A DNA stretch of 64,000 bases from Clostridium ragsdalei P11 (GTDB lineage: Bacteria; Bacillota; Clostridia; Clostridiales; Clostridiaceae), in contig NZ_LROS01000044.1 in assembly GCF_001675165.1 (NCBI RefSeq), positions 124,001 through 188,000 on the forward strand, written 5' to 3'. The notes beneath the pieces were generated by a model. It was not told the DNA's origin. It saw only the letters and a list, made by a program, of their open reading frames with translations, and did no database searches. Positions within the stretch are counted from its first letter, which is position 1, and each line of letters opens with the position of its first letter. A program made the translations under genes and the position numbers. Below are positions 62,779-64,000 of this stretch, in pieces.

Positions 62779-64000
62779 CTATTTAAATATTTTTATCCGA
62801 TCGTTACCATTGCTAACACCCCCATCTTCTACTAAAGTGGGGGAAGTGCCTAACTTCTTCGCCCAATTACCTTTTAGATAATAGAAAGCCATACAAAGTG
62901 CTGTTGTAGCCCAGGTTATGGGATATGTAATTGCTACTCCCCGAACATCATGATAGAAATGCATTATAGTAAAGAGCAATACAATTCTAAGTACGCATAT
63001 ATTAGATAATATAATTGCCATTGGTGGAGTCGCTTTTCCTGCGCCTCTTATAGTATCGCCCAATACTTCCAAAATAACATAAATCCAATAAAATGGAAAT
63101 GACGTACTTATTATTCGAATTCCATAATCAATTACCATACTATCATGATTAAATATTCCAAAAGCTTGGCGTCCAAATATCAACAAAAGCGTACTTGATA
63201 CTATGGTTACCCCTATTCCCATTAGTATACATACCTTGGCTCCCTTTTTTACCCTTTCAATATTTCCTGCACCCACATTCTGCCCGGAAAACGTTGTAAT
63301 TGCTTGTCCAAAAGCTACAATTGGAAGATAAACAGGTAATTCCACTTTAAAATATGCAGTAAATGCAACAATTGCATTTACACCAAGGCTATTAATATGA
63401 TATTGTGCCAAAACATTGGACAATGTTATTACAATACTTTGAAACCCTGACGGTATTCCAATTTTAAGAATAGGTAACAGTATTTCTTTATGTATTCGTA
63501 TTTTTCTAAATTGTAATCTATATTCGCCCTCTAAATGTGTCAAATAATATAATATCAATACAGCAGTTACAGTCTGCGATAAAAGCGTTGCCCATGCAAC
63601 CCCATTAACACCATTTTGAAAAATAGCTATAAACAATGCATCCATTAATACATGAACAATCCCACCAAAAAGTTGTATATACATTGGTGTTTTGGAATTA
63701 CCCATGGCGCGTATAATACCAGAGCCCATGTTATAGGTAATAATTGAAATGAGGCTTAAAAAATAAATTCTTATATAGGAAACAGCTGATTTCAGTATTT
63801 CCTCTGGAACATTCATCCACCTTAAAAAATATGGTGCACCTATATAGCCAATAATGAAAAGCACTATTCCTCCGAGAAAACTCAATCCTATTGCCGTATG
63901 TATTGCATCTTTTAATTTCTCTTTTTTCCCTGATCCAACAATATTAGCAATAACAACACTTGCTCCTACTGACATACCTGTAAAAAATCCTACCAGGCAG
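62779..64000 (-). CDS. MATE-family efflux transporter, 5' end outside window
   Basis: About 407 codons are visible, with about ten membrane helices and motifs such as GSGIIRAMGNSKTP, LLSQTVTAVLILYYL, FGQAITTFSGQNVGAG and GDTIRGAGKATPPM typical of MATE Na+/H+-driven drug exporters. The N-terminal one to two helices lie beyond 64000. The last 20 or so residues (TSPTLVEDGGVSNGND to the stop) are translated from an IS200/IS605 end remnant at 62791-62846, so the original C-terminus was replaced. The core fold appears complete before this point. Confidence 0.85.
   Translation of the reverse strand, partial: CLVGFFTGMSVGASVVIANIVGSGKKEKLKDAIHTAIGLSFLGGIVLFIIGYIGAPYFLRWMNVPEEILKSAVSYIRIYFLSLISIITYNMGSGIIRAMGNSKTPMYIQLFGGIVHVLMDALFIAIFQNGVNGVAWATLLSQTVTAVLILYYLTHLEGEYRLQFRKIRIHKEILLPILKIGIPSGFQSIVITLSNVLAQYHINSLGVNAIVAFTAYFKVELPVYLPIVAFGQAITTFSGQNVGAGNIERVKKGAKVCILMGIGVTIVSSTLLLIFGRQAFGIFNHDSMVIDYGIRIISTSFPFYWIYVILEVLGDTIRGAGKATPPMAIILSNICVLRIVLLFTIMHFYHDVRGVAITYPITWATTALCMAFYYLKGNWAKKLGTSPTLVEDGGVSNGNDRIKIFK
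62791..62846 (-). mobile_element. IS200/IS605-type end remnant fused to the MATE gene
   Basis: Minus strand CCCCCACTTTAGTAGAAGATGGGGG hairpin then ATCGGATAAA, the same end as in 62470-62704. It is read as the last codons of the MATE gene. Confidence 0.55.

Noticed and set aside
1-64000. tRNA or rRNA genes
   Set aside because: None could be recognised by sequence in either strand; short hairpins seen are explained by terminators, riboswitches or IS ends.

Overview
The window is AT-rich, with clostridial-type genes nearly all on the minus strand: chemotaxis genes, CWB2 surface proteins, ECF transporters, a polyferredoxin, strong AGGAGG-type ribosome sites and sigma-A promoters. It fits a Gram-positive anaerobe of the genus Clostridium in the broad sense. 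I cannot name the species from sequence alone.

Layout. 1-5213 is a chemotaxis operon (cheY, cheA, cheW, an MCP, and cheB cut by the window edge). 5512-8417 is molybdate uptake (modABC) plus a small molbindin. 8690-14253 is mixed: a short mobile repeat, a membrane-anchored MutS-family ATPase, a palindromic repeat, a HAD phosphatase, IS200/IS605 end remnants, a ZnuA-type metal-binding lipoprotein behind a 22-bp palindrome, and a stand-alone AICAR transformylase behind a ZTP riboswitch.

From about 14.3 kb to 61.6 kb the window is dominated by cobalamin (B12). I find nine separate cobalamin riboswitches, all on the minus strand (cores near 14.50, 15.96, 34.52, 45.60, 51.39, 52.34, 54.83, 60.44 and 61.42 kb). 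Eight have a recognisable sigma-A promoter; the promoter of the 54.83-kb copy is damaged. Most are followed by one or two intrinsic terminators. They control cbiM-cbiN; a 13-gene operon (16.2-34.3 kb); a four-gene run of large surface proteins (34.8-45.3 kb); a 1522-residue surface protein; a DUF4430 protein with a 1051-residue surface protein; two small proteins of unknown role; a decayed locus; and, at 14.5 kb, no gene at all.

The 13-gene operon looks like a complete acquisition route for B12 or a related corrinoid. CWB2 wall-bound or secreted proteins carry alpha/alpha-toroid domains and DUF4430 domains. These resemble the alpha and beta domains that enclose cobalamin in animal intrinsic factor and transcobalamin. 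Two near-identical ECF S-components are each paired with a membrane-anchored DUF4430 protein and share one fused double ATPase and one T-component. The operon ends with two membrane-fusion-type proteins and a TIM-barrel protein resembling the cobamide-remodelling hydrolase CbiR. The binding function is inferred from domain resemblance plus riboswitch control and has not been shown.

The 36-59 kb region is an expanded family of 970-1520-residue secreted proteins. They recombine a beta-helix-like N-terminus, an alpha/alpha toroid, Big2 Ig-like domains, leucine-rich-repeat cassettes and a shared C-terminal domain. Duplication and decay are visible: repeated leaders, a DUF4430 pseudogene, a gene that has lost its start codon, and a group IIC intron fragment with an AP2-domain ORF in one leader. 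The right end (61.6-64 kb) has a four-cluster polyferredoxin, more IS200/IS605 end remnants and a MATE transporter whose C-terminus is encoded by one of them.
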